DNA from: Nilaparvata lugens
Taxonomy: Eukaryota > Arthropoda > Insecta > Hemiptera > Delphacidae
Length of the DNA: 64,000 nt
Direction: 5' to 3'
NCBI RefSeq assembly: GCF_014356525.2
Contig: NC_052508.1
Span: 38,653,613 to 38,717,612 of the forward strand
Part shown: one piece after another, positions 32,821 through 43,879 of the stretch
Numbering within the stretch: position 1 is the stretch's first letter
How the letters are laid out: every line of letters starts with the position of its first letter
The notes under the pieces: model-generated
What the model saw: the letters and a program-made list of their open reading frames with translations, nothing else
What the model was told of the DNA's origin: nothing
Databases searched by the model: none
Position numbers and translations under genes: made by a program

Positions 32821-34418
32821 CCAAGTCATATCCAAGAGTGTTTTCAAACAAAGATAATGAAAAGCCCATATCGGAATTTAAGGTTAGTCTAAATTTGAAG
32901 GACAACAACGTCCAGCCTACTTTTCACAGATCATACACTGTACCATATGCACTGCGGGACGAAATTGGTAATGAATTGGATAGATTGGAGTCAAAGGGAA
33001 TAATTAATAAGGTGAAAACATCTGATTGGGCCAGTCCCATGGTAATAGTCCCTAAACCGAATGGAAAAATCTGTATGTGCGCTGATTTTAAGGTAACACT
33101 GAATAAATATTTAAAAGTAGATCAACATCCAATGCCGGTTCCTGATGATATTTTCAATAATTTTACCGGTTGTACTGTATTTTGTCGTTTGGATTTAACT
33201 GAAGCTTATTCACAGTTAGAAGTTAATGAATCAAGCAGAGATTTATTAGTTGTAAATACAATAAAGGGTCTGTATCGCTTCAATCGTTTATGTTTTGGTT
33301 TGTCAACTGCTTGCGCAATATTTCAGTCTGTAATTGAGTCAATTTTAGTGGGAATCAATAACGTTTCTCCCTATTTGGATGATATTTTGATAGGAGGTAA
33401 AGATCTTGATTCGTGTAAAGAAACTTTGAACAAGGTACTGAGTCGCCTTGAAGAATACAATGCCAAGTTAAATATTCAAAAGTCTGATTTTTTGTCAAAT
33501 ATTTAGTATTATTGGTTTTGAATTGTCAGCTAACGGTAGAGTACCGTCTACTTCTAAGATTGAAAAGATTTTGGCAATGCCGCAACCTGAGAATTTAACA
33601 CAGTTGAAAGCTTTTGTTTCCATGTTCAATTTTGTACATATGTGTCCTGATATCTTAGAACCATTTCATAAGTTAATGCGCAAAGATGAACCATGGTTTT
33701 GGAATTCAGACTGTATGGTTGCATTTTCAAAGTGTAAAACTGCATTGTCAGAAGCTTCACTTCTCACGATTTATGATCCAAGTAAAGAATTAGTGTTATC
33801 TGTAGTGTTATCAGTTCGTTTGGCATTGGTGCTGTTTTGAGTCAAATTATTGATGGGGAGGAGCGTCCGATTTCTTTTGAATCGGCGACATTATCGCCAG
33901 CACAAAGAAATTATTCACAGTTGGATAAGGAAGCGCTTGCTATTATTTTTGGAGTGAAAAAGTTTCATAAATATTTGTGGGGTAGGAAATTTACTATTTG
34001 TAGCGATCACTTACCATTGAAAACTCTATTTGGAGAAAATAAGAAAATTCCAGTAATGGCTTCATCCAGACTGATGAGATGGGCTGTTATTTTATCAGCA
34101 TATAATTATCAAATTGTACATAAGAAAGGAGTTTTGATTCCTCATGCTGATGTATTTTTACGTTTACCATCAGCTTGTAGTGAAGAAGAGCATGAAGTTT
34201 GTTTCATTTATTTATCAACGCCGTTAATAGATGTAGATGAAGTGTATGAACACACTTGCAAAGACGAGTTGTTGAGTAAGGTTATTGAATATATAACAAA
34301 TGGTTTTCCACATACTATTGATGCTAATATGAAAGTTTTTGAGAGTAATCAATTGTCATTATCTGTGGTAAATAAATGTCTCTATTTTGGAGATCGCATT
34401 GTCATACCAAGAAGTTAG
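32784..34418 (+). pseudogene. Gypsy copy 2 reverse transcriptase and RNase H
   Basis: The RT frame 32784-33506 is continuous (IVPKPNGKICMCADF, LDLTEAYSQL, SPYLDDILIGG), unlike copy 1. It stops at the shared lesion near 33504. Connection-domain coding resumes in 33523-33840. After the second shared shift, RNase H and the downstream linker are open from 33837 to 34418 (SDHLPLKTLFGENKK). Confidence 0.9.
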
Positions 34419-35292
34419 AGAAAAAGAAGTATTAGGGGTAATTCATTCCAGTCCTGCCGGTGTGGTACGATCTAAATTATTGGCTCGCTCATATGTATGG
34501 TGGCCAGGTCTAGATAATGATATTTATCATACAGTTCAGTCTTGCGAAATTGTCAGTCAACTAGAAACAGGTCAAACAATCAATACCATCAACCTTGGCC
34601 GTCTGCCAAGAGTCCATGGGAAAGAGTACACATTGATTTATTTGATTTTCAAACTCATAAGTAGGCTACTTGATATGTTGTGATTCCTATTCTGAATGGA
34701 TAGAATGTTTTCTTTTGAAAGACAGAAGTGATTTCCGCTCGGTATTGTCGAAATTAGCTGAAATGTTTTCTAGATTTTCATTTCCACGTACTTTGGTCTG
34801 TGATAATGGACCACCTTTTATTATAGTTCACATGAAATGAAAGATTTTTGTCAATGGAAGGGAATTAAATTGATTTATTCACCTCCATATTCGCCGCAAT
34901 CAAATGGTCTGGCAGAGCGTAGTGTGCAAACCTTCAAAATTCTATTGTCCAAGTTTAATCTGGACAAGATTAAAAAGAAAATGCAAATAAGCCCACATGA
35001 TTTGCTGTTTGATTGTTTATTTGCGTATAGAAGTACTCCTTCTTCTGTTACGGGTAAATCACCAATGTCTGTCATATTGAATTTTGAAACAAAAGTACCA
35101 CTGACAAATTTGAGAAAGACCGTTACTTTCAAAGATGATTTGGTCGAAAGTCGGAGTATTGAAAATCAGAATATTAAAAATAATGTGTTCAAGAAACCGG
35201 TCCCAAAATCAAAATCAAAATCAATAGAGATCAAATTGTATGGATTAATTGTAATAAGAAAAATGATAGTTATGGTGTCAAGTATGAACTAG
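34387..35292 (+). pseudogene. Gypsy copy 2 integrase
   Basis: Same layout as copy 1 (YVWWPGLDNDIYHTV, CDNGPPF, NGLAERSVQ). A private one-base deletion near 34550 destroys the zinc-binding CEIC pair. Frame changes at equivalent sites near 34410, 34660 and 34822 are shared with copy 1. Confidence 0.88.
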
Positions 35293-35550
35293 GTAGAGTT
35301 GTTGAGAGGATAAGTAATTTTGTGTATTTGGTCAAGCTAGCTAATAATGTAGTTTTCTGTCGTTTTGTTTGTCATATATAATCAATTATTATGAGTATAT
35401 ATGAATGTCTCTCATGAGTATAGTCTAGTATTTACAATAACGTCTTTATTGGAAATTGTCTTATGTGAAGTTTCAGTCTTATAAACATGTATTATTTAAA
35501 TGTCTTAGTCTTGAAAGTTTTGAAGTCTTGTCAATTAAAGGGGGGAGCAG

Positions 35551-35743
35551 TGTAGTGTTGGGCATCCTGCTCATGACGTCAGAAAAGCAATGGAGTGAAG
35601 TCTTTGTATTAAGCCAGTCGGGCGGTCTAGTTTTGTAAAGTCTGTTTGTGAGTTAAAAGTGATAAGTCAATAAAGAATCGAGTGTCTAACAGTCTTTTAT
35701 TAACGAGTACTCCAAATAATTATATTAAAGTATAGACATTATA
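35551..35743 (+). repeat. LTR3 (3' LTR) of the tandem gypsy element
   Basis: 193 bp. Private bases in the second half are AGTGATAAG, GAATCGAG, CTTTTATT, AACGAG, AATTAT and TATAGAC. It is followed by the AATAA target duplication at 35744-35748. Confidence 0.95.
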
Positions 35744-38190
35744 AATAATTTATTAAACCAAAATGGATCTTTTCCAAATAACTAATGAATGGATATTTTG
35801 TGTTCGATTAAAATCGATCTGCATTAACAGCACACAATTTGAAATACAAAAGTGTCAAAGTATTGTAATATTGTAATATTACAACTACCCCACCTTGCAC
35901 AAAAAAAAATCCTGTGACAGAAATGACTAAGAACACCCACATCAACAACTCATGCTATTAGGAAAATTTTAGTGTAGCCTACATGGTCTCGAACAATAAG
36001 AGAAATGCACCCTGAAACTAATTTATGGAGCAGGAAATTTTTTCATCCATTAACCAAAATCCCATACAACAATAAAACATTATAAATAAAAATGAGACAC
36101 TAGCCTACTGAAATCGAAAACAAAAGGCAAAAATTACTGCATAGAACACCAAAAAAGTTAAAGCACCAGCATATCAAAAGTCCATGATTTTATCATCACT
36201 AGCTGAGCTTAAAAATATTGTCTATGGCATCAAACAACAGTCCATATTAATAATTAATGCCAACATGAGTGGTATAACATCCCTAAATTACATGTGCTTT
36301 GTCAGTTAATGTGTTCCATACAAAAATTACTGAAACTGCTAGATACATCACAAGAGCAATAATACATTCTAGAATGAATCCTATCAATAATGCTTGTCAT
36401 GCCGAAAAACAAATACAATCAAAGTAATAAGTACAAGAATTGTTTCTAATCTAGCTGAAAAAAAGGAAGTAAAATTAGTACAATCGCCAAAAAAATTTCT
36501 TTAAAACTCAAAGTACTATAACATCTCTGTAATAAGTTTTAAATTATTAATTAATATGGTATTACGGGAATATAACATACATGAACAGAGTACTAACGAG
36601 CATTAGATAAAAAATAAACAAATTGTACTCCTAAAAAATGTATTATCAAAATTTAAGGAAATCCATGGGTCATCCAAAGTGATTTATGAAAAAGGAGGAT
36701 TCAAAATCAAAATCTAGGCAAGTACAACACGTTTAAAAGAAGAAAGGAGCAAACAAAAAATGTATTATCTTTTCCAAAAGATAAGAACTGATTATCTAGA
36801 AATATTTAATTAAGTGACAACTATACAAGATTTATATAAATATATCAGCATAGAAAAGGGACGGTGATACACAATATTAAACCAATGCAATTTAATTAAG
36901 TGAGTACAGTTAGAGTTCGATTCACTGAAATGACCACGCACAGACTCCCGAAGTTGATCACACCTCCTTGAACAGCAAACACTCGCATACAATTGGCTCT
37001 GTATGTGATTACCTCAACACCGATATGCTCCAAAGATTACAAATTCGCATAGTCTGGTATCACGAATCGCCAATAACAGTAATGACAAGATTGCACACTC
37101 GACGTTATGGATTTCTTGAAGATCAAGGTCATACCAGGTATTCAAGTCACTTATCTATAAGCTGCAGGAACTATCAAACAGGAACACAGGAGCTGTAGTT
37201 GATCACTCATCAAGAGGGGAAATATAGCAATTTAAGTGTAATAACAATTACAATTGAAGCAATAGCAATTATTATAGCAATTATTATAGCAATTTAATTT
37301 AGTGGCAAGCACGCCACTATTTACGTTACGACTGGGACATTGGTTGTAAGTGATTAATGTGTGACATGGCACACTCAAACATTTTCTTCCCTAACTTAAA
37401 CTTTTCAAAAAATCTAATTGAAGTTCGCATGATGCAACGAAGATTTCACATAGTTGATAAGTAATAGATAATTAGTGACTGAATGTCTATCATATGAAGA
37501 CGCACAGGAACACTGAAGATGATACCGTAATGAGCGCACAAGTCATTACAATTCTGTACTGCATAAACAATCACAAACTGTTAAAAGTTCACAGTTGATC
37601 ACCATTAAGTCAAGTGATGAAGTAATCAATGAATATGCTAAGACCTTATTCATTGATTTTGTAGAATGTTCAGCAGACAACGATTGAAGAAGTATCATAT
37701 TATTGAGATACTTAACTAGTTGAATATTATCATACAGTTGAATAGTTCACTTTCTTTATTCCACTAAATTCATAGGAATATAGATAGGCATAATTGGTCG
37801 TGATACTATGCGATTGTCAAACACCAATGTTAATTTTCTGCACGGAAAGTTTATGCATAAAATAATCAAACTGGCTTATATTGGCATGATGAACTGGACA
37901 TGATAGGACGAAAGTTTGTGTATCACATCCGATGAACACTCACTCGCTCGTATAGTAGTTTTGCACATGACATTTCAGGGTATTATCCACGATATAAGGT
38001 ACTCACTTATGGGCTACACTCATTAGTCCATGCCCGCAAAATTTGAAATCAACAATTCTAATTATATTAAACCCTATTACTAAAGAATAATGTGCAAAAG
38101 ATTGGTAATCAGAGTAGTCTACAATACAAAACAAACATCTATCAAAGAAAAAATCTGCATACAAAAGGACTTGTACTTTTCAGATAATAC
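35744..38190. other. Repeat copy A (right part), then non-coding DNA
   Basis: 35744-35883 completes repeat copy A, matching 60573-60751 and ending in a TATTGTAATATTGTAATATTAC motif. From there to 38190 the DNA is AT-rich. The only frames are 60-76 residues and none is recognisable. I see no RNA gene. Confidence 0.65.
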
Positions 38191-38360
38191 TCTGTATAGT
38201 ATATTTCGCACCTAGGGCCGAAAATGAGATATTTCCGGCTCGGAATCGGTTTTTAAGTCTGAGGCCGTAGGCCGAGGACTAGAAAAGATTGAGAGCCGGA
38301 AATACATTTTTGCCCATGGTGCGAACGCTATTTTTCGCCACACCAAAAAAAACTTCCCAA
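38191..38360. repeat. CCTAGGGCCG-containing repeat piece 1
   Basis: CACCTAGGGCCGAAAATGAG at about 38209, with further GGCCG-rich pieces (GGCCGTAGGCCGAGG) and CGCCACACC near 38337. A related CCCTAGGGCCGTAAAG block lies at about 39580, and GTGTGGCG motifs recur at about 39671 and 40274. This is probably a dispersed repeat with inverted parts; its boundaries are not clear. Confidence 0.4.
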
Positions 38361-38744
38361 TATATAAGAAATTAAAAAATAAATAAAATTCAAACAGCCT
38401 ATTTTGATAGTTTGAATCTTGGTTATGACAACTTTCACTGTCAATTAATTTCAATATTACTAATTTATAATTTACAATAGTGACAATATTTTTATACTAT
38501 TAATATTTCAAATAATTGTTTGAATTTTTATAGCTTGCGCTTTGCGCCTGGTGCAATATCTCATGGATAGATGGATGAATAGAATTTTCATTACTATTTT
38601 GAAATAATGTGATTAAAAAATTAATATAATTGCATATTTCACAGTTTTGTCTCAAAATATATCTAAAAAATTGATTGAAATTTAAATTACAGTAACTAAT
38701 ATAAAAAATAGCTAATAAAAGTCAAAATTCATCGACAAAAAAAA

Positions 38745-38840
38745 ATGTCACTGACCGGGGTTCGAACCTAGATCATGTTTGTAATTCACTGAGCTTTGAA
38801 GTTCTGATGTATTACGCCTTTACACTCTCAGCCATTGCAT
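38745..38840 (-). repeat. tRNA-like SINE or tRNA-derived pseudogene
   Basis: Reading the minus strand: an A-box-like TGGCTGAGAGTG (plus 38823-38834), then a B box GGTTCGAACCC (plus 38758-38768) about 55 bp on. The sequence ends in GTGACATTTTTTTT (a Pol III terminator-like T run, plus 38735-38745). The T arm has a mismatch and I cannot fold a proper acceptor stem. I therefore favour a tRNA-derived SINE head over a functional tRNA. Confidence 0.55.
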
Positions 38841-40554
38841 ATTTTTGATCGAAGAGGCCTGTAAGTCAGGTAACGTATGTAGGCTACTTTAATATAGTGT
38901 AGGCCTATAGCGGCAAACTTGAAGCCGGTTTGCCAGCATTTTCACAACAAAATATTGCTCTGAAAATAGTTAAATCATAGAGAAAACATTCGAAGATTCA
39001 ATCTTGAGTGGGCCTAATGTTTTCTCTATATGGTTTGATATTGAAGAAAAATTATCTAAAAGTTTTAATAATGAATTACGGAAAAATTACTAGGACCTAA
39101 CCTAATTTTTCAGTCAAGGCTGAGTTTCACCAGTAGGCTTACCTTAAACTTTAGATCTCTGCTGTATTTTCCTATTATTATTGTTGATTGTATTGCATTA
39201 AGAAGTGGAATTCCATAATAAAAAAGAAACAATTATTACTCTACCTCACTTTTAAATATTGATACAATTATTGTACTTTGATTTCAAATTCGATTCTGCA
39301 CTTTTAAAGACTTGCGATACTTACCTTTCTGACAATGGACAATGCAGCCAACATTATATTGTTGAGGCTATGGATATATCATCGTATTCTATTGTTTGAT
39401 ATCAAAAACACAATAATAAATATTAAATTATGAAACAGTAATTCATAAAATATATTATAGACATGATACCGCGATTCACGATACATAATTATATAGATTA
39501 TTACAGTCGTTATGAGATTATCTCTATGATTTTTGTGAGATCGGACACGATCAGCTGTTATTCAAGGTCATTTTACAGCCCTAGGGCCGTAAAGTTTTAC
39601 CGGCCTGGTCGGAAAACAATCACTTTTGGCCTCCATATGACGCACGTAAACCAGCTCATTACATCCAAGTGTGGCGAAAAAGACATTACATTCTCCAAGT
39701 TAATCAATCAAAACACAATAATTATATGGCTCAAATTCAACTTCTCTCATAATTATGATGTATGTTTGCATAATATAAAATAAAAATTTTGAAAACTAAG
39801 TTACTAAATTCCAAAAAATAAAAAATATGTGGACAAGTATGAATTTTCTATAGTCTGAGTGAATTATCTCATTTAATTGAATTTTCTCAATATGCAAGGT
39901 AAAGAGAAAGTCATAACATATAAATTAACAATTGAATTCAGCTCAATAGTTCGAGTGAAAAACAAAGACACAAATGTAAGCAGGTCATTATTACATTATT
40001 TAATAAAACATTATATCTTAAGCTTCATTAGCAGATCAATATTGATTGAAAAAATAAGAACAATTAGGAATCAGGATGTTTATAACCCAGAAAAGTGATA
40101 TTCAACAACAATAATGAAACAAGATAATAATTAGCAAAATACCATATCAAAATATTCATGATTGTTGCATCTCAATAAACACCATGACAACAAGCGAGCT
40201 AACCCGGAATGCACTCTGTGAAAATTAGGAGCCTTTAAAATAAAAATTCCTAACACACCCTACATAAAAAATCTGGTGTGGCGCACTCACACAACTTTCC
40301 TTGCTCATATTTGAAACTGCGATCAGACTTCTGTATATGTGTATATAAAATTGTTTTCAAAGTACTTTTTCTTTGTGTGAATAATTGTGAAATTCGATGA
40401 TTTATTTAGTCGTCGTTTTTTCAAAGTCGTCAAAACAGCTGTTCTACAGATGAAATATCTCGACTATGTGTTCTTTCTATGAGCTGCGCTACCTACCTAC
40501 CTCATGCACGAGAATGAGGTTACTAAGTCCATTTCCCAAGGATGGGGTGGACCC
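38841..40554. other. Non-coding AT-rich region
   Basis: No gene recognised. The frames at 39463-39783 (106 residues), 39877-40098 and 40466-40654 have no family features, and the first overlaps the CCCTAGGGCCG repeat piece near 39580. TAGGCCTA-type short palindromes occur (for example near 38908). Confidence 0.6.
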
Positions 40555-41215
40555 CCCATTGGTTTCCCAGAAAGGAGACTCATGCCAGTTGATAGAGCTG
40601 ATAAATAACTATACAGGGTATGAATTTGAAAAAAATCGGTCAAGTTATTTTTGAGAAAATAATGAAAAACATGGTTTTTTAGTAATTATCCGTCATTTTT
40701 CTCGAGAATATTACGGAGCTCCTGCAATTTTCCCAGAAAAAACTCATGTCATTTGATAGGGCTTATGAATAGCTATCCATGGTTTAAATTTGAAGAAAAT
40801 CGTTAAAGCCGTTTTAGAGAAAACCGTGAAAAACATGGTTTTTTAGTCATTATCCGCCATTTTTCTCAAGAATATTACGGAGCTCATGGAATTTTCCCAG
40901 AAATGAGACTCATGCCAGTTGATAGTGCTTATGAATTCATGGTATGAATTTGGAGAAAATCGTTAGAGCCGTTTTCGAGAAAACGGTGAAAAACATGGAT
41001 TTTTAGTCATTATCCGCCATTTTTCTCAAGAATATTACGGAGCTCCTGAAATTTTCCCAGAAATAAGACTCATGCCAGTTGATAGGGCTTATAAATAGCT
41101 ATCCATGGTATAAATTTGAAGAAAATCGTTAAAGCCGTTTTAGAGAAAACCGTGAAAAACATGGATTTTTAGTCATTATCCGCCATTTTTCTCAAGAATA
41201 TTACGGCGTCTGTGC
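40555..41215. repeat. Tandem repeat, about 160-166 bp unit, four copies
   Basis: Units are anchored by TGATAGGGCT-like motifs near 40590, 40755, 40920 and 41080. Each carries TTTCCCAGAAA, GAGACTCATG, GAAAATCGTTA(A/G)AGCCG, GTGAAAAACATGG and CCGCCATTTTTCTC. The first two units are more divergent. The last unit is followed by CGCAAAAAAAACCGGTC at 41216, which resembles the sequence just upstream of the LINE at 4194. Confidence 0.92.
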
Positions 41216-41749
41216 GCAAAAAAAACCGGTCTATCCCCACAATTCATAGCTACTCGCCTTAATACTAATGGGAGGTGGTCACTAACTCACTCTTCTGGAG
41301 TCTTATCACGCCAAAAAAAATATATGGAAGGGAAACTCACACACTAAACTTACATATCATTATTCTTCAGGCTTCAAATTTCACAGTGCATCAAGATTTA
41401 CCACTCATTAACACAATGAATATATATAACAAACATCATTAATATTTTCTATTATCAACAAAAAATTCAATTACGACACACATTTTGCAAGAAAAAATCT
41501 AATCCAGATACAAAATGACACCAATTAGTGTATGTACAGCACATCCAATAAGCATGTCTTCAAATCAAAAAATAAGTGAAGTTTTTTTTTTCAAATCAAA
41601 CCACAATAATATGTGTTGAATAATACTGTATGAATATTTCAAACGGAAATATTATCAAAATTTATGACGAAAAGAAAATAATAACTTTAAAGCTGAAAAG
41701 GGAAAAGATTAGAGAGAGAGCATACATAATCTTATCTTATCACAAAACC
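41216..41749. other. Left boundary zone of the minus-strand gypsy element
   Basis: Non-coding. It should hold the 3' LTR of the gypsy element whose integrase ends at 41750, but I cannot delimit an LTR because no partner LTR is recognisable near 59.7-60.0 kb. Confidence 0.45.
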
Positions 41750-43187
41750 TCAAGTTTGTGAACCAGGACGATGCCGAAATATTTTCATCATAAATTGATT
41801 AACCTTCAAAAATTTTCCACTGGAAATTTCCTTCAATTCAAAACATCCTTTACCAAAATCTTTAACCACTGCATACAGACCTTTATACCGTGGGCAGAGT
41901 TTAGCTGAAAACTTTCTTATTCTATTATATAGTACATAATGATTAATTAACACTAAGTCATCAACTTTGAATACAGTGCGCTTCCTATTAATCATATTAT
42001 TCTTATAGTGTCTGATTACACCTTTATTCTTCATCCGGAGAAAAATTCGTCGATTTCTAAGTCCTTCCTCTTCTAATTCAAATTTGTTCTCAGGCGGATA
42101 TGAAACATACTTAAAAACTAAATGAGATAATTTATAATTAAGCATGAACTCCATAGGTATACTATCAATCGTTTCATGGAAGTTGTTGTTGAGAATAAAC
42201 TCAGCTTTGTCTAGATATTTATACCATAAGTGGTGCTTATTCTCTGGTACATAAGTTCGTAAGATTCTATTAACTTCCTTTAGCGGCCTTTCACTCAGAT
42301 TCGACTGTGGGTGATAGATTGAAATATAATGGTATTCAATCCCAAGTTCATTCATAGAATCCCTCCATATCTTACTTTGAAAACAAGTACCGTTATCACT
42401 TATAATGGAATAAAATTTACCATATTCAGCAATGTATTTCTTCACCGTTTTCACTAAATTGATAGCATTAGCTCGCACCAATGTATACAACTTAGTATAC
42501 TTATTAAATCCATCATGCATAATGCACATCCAACGATACTTTCCCCCGGGTAACTCACCATACACATCAATAAACACTTTATGCCCTTTCTTTTCAAATA
42601 ATATAGTGAACATTTGTAGAGCTTTCTTTTCGTTGGAAGTTTTCACTAACTGACAAGTCTTACAATATTGTATGGTCTTAGCAACACAACGATAACTATT
42701 TTTAATATAAAAAGTTTCAGCAATTGCTTTATGGGTTTTTGATATACCAACATAGCTTAAATGTTCATGAAATTCATAGGTTAAATCTTCACATGATTCA
42801 GAAGGTACACACAACTTCAAAAACTTGTTCCTCTTAGGTTTCCGTGTGAATACTAAACCATTAAGCAAAATGAAATTGTCACATACTTTTACATCACCAG
42901 CCTCTAATCTAACTTTCAGTTCCTGTAAATGAGGATCATTCAGTTGAATAGATTTCATTTTCTTAATGATACTGATTAAATTTTTATCATCTTTCACAAT
43001 ATTCAACACCTTAAATTCATTAGGATTATGATACTCATTATTATTTTCATAGTCAGTACGTGATATAATGTCAGGTACAATGTTTTCTTTACCAGCGACA
43101 AACTGCCATTCTATATTGAAATCTTGCAATGCCAAGACCCAACGACCAAGCCTACCATTACCAATTTTACACTTTTTTAAGAACGTT
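41750..43187 (-). pseudogene. Gypsy 2: RNase H end and integrase
   Basis: Begins with the end of RNase H (ALTFLKKC, then LQDFNIEWQFVAGKENIV). From there a 461-residue frame is open. It has an HHCC-like zinc region (HEHLSYVGISKTHKAI, YCKTCQ), the core Asp in FIDVYGEL, SDNGTCFQ for the second Asp and SNLSERPLKEVNR for the Glu. A C-terminal segment KVDDLVLINHYV resembles the usual basic end of gypsy integrases. The integrase is uninterrupted, although the element as a whole is shattered. Confidence 0.9.
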
Positions 43188-43202
43188 AATGCTTTGTGAT
43201 CA

Positions 43203-43518
43203 TAAGAACTAATTCAGAGCTCGAGGCATTGATAAAAGGCCAAAATATTGTAAAATTTATTAAGGCACAGCGGCTTAGATGGTTTGGACATATCTGTAGA
43301 ATGAACGAAAACAGAATGCCTAAAATAATATTCAAGGAGAGGCTACATTCAAGAAGAAAGATAGGAAGGCCAAGAATAAGATGGGAAGATGAAGTGAGAG
43401 ACGATCTCCAAAAAATGGGATATAGAGGATGGAGACAATTAACAGAGGACCGAGAAGCGTGGAGAGCTGTAGTGGAGGCGGCCAAAGCTCATATTGGGCT
43501 GTAGTGCTTAAAAAAAAA
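43203..43518 (+). mobile_element. 5'-truncated LINE tail with target duplication
   Basis: Encodes only the last ~100 residues of a LINE ORF2 (LRWFGHICRMNENRMPK, RRKIGRPRIRWEDEV, stop at 43502-43504), then a short A tail (43510-43518). That tail motif is typical of the C-terminus of several non-LTR families. The duplication AATGCTTTGTGA is at 43188-43199 and 43519-43530. The next three bases on the left (TCA) match the gypsy target beyond the Polinton element, so the real duplication is probably 15 bp. Confidence 0.92.
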
Positions 43519-43529
43519 AATGCTTTGTG

Positions 43530-43800
43530 AGTAGAGATAATAAGGGGATTCTGGCGCCACCAGCGATGAGCAGCCAATAGGAAGTGAGCATTTACCCCCT
43601 CCACCCCCACATCAGCCATTTTGTCTCCCACCATGACTTCTCCCCAACCAATAGGAGAGCAGGAAGCCCCCACCATGATTTTCTCCCCAAACAGGTGATG
43701 ACAGGTGTGCTAAGAACAGGTGCAGCTGCTCTCATCAAAACCATAAAAAAAATTTCCCATTTTGAAATTTCCATATTAAACATTTCTTATTCCCCCCATA
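43530..43800. repeat. Left Polinton terminal region
   Basis: GC-richer terminus with GGTGATGACAGGTGTGC and CACCATGA-type blocks, mirrored at 50940-51204. Frames of 63-114 residues here on both strands are mirrored between arms and are not genes. Confidence 0.85.
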
Positions 43801-43879
43801 CTAAATTCTGGTATTTGATATTCTTAATGAGGGTACTTTAAGTTTTATTGAGATTCTTATAATATTTTTTTTTTAACTT

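Larger units (their letters stand above)
26452..35743 (+). mobile_element. Tandem Ty3/gypsy retrotransposon, three LTRs, two internal regions
   Basis: The structure is LTR1 (26452-26644), internal 1 (26645-31000), LTR2 (31001-31192), internal 2 (31193-35550), LTR3 (35551-35743). The outer flanks are AATAA at 26447-26451 and AATAA at 35744-35748, a 5-bp target duplication. A polypurine tract (AAAGGGGGGAGCAG) precedes LTR2 and LTR3. A TGGCGACGAG-type primer-binding site follows LTR1, and LTR2 is followed by the same site with one change (TGGCGATGAG). The pol order PR-RT-RH-IN places it in Ty3/gypsy. No env is seen. The two internal regions are nearly identical and share most of their inactivating lesions. 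Confidence 0.97.
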
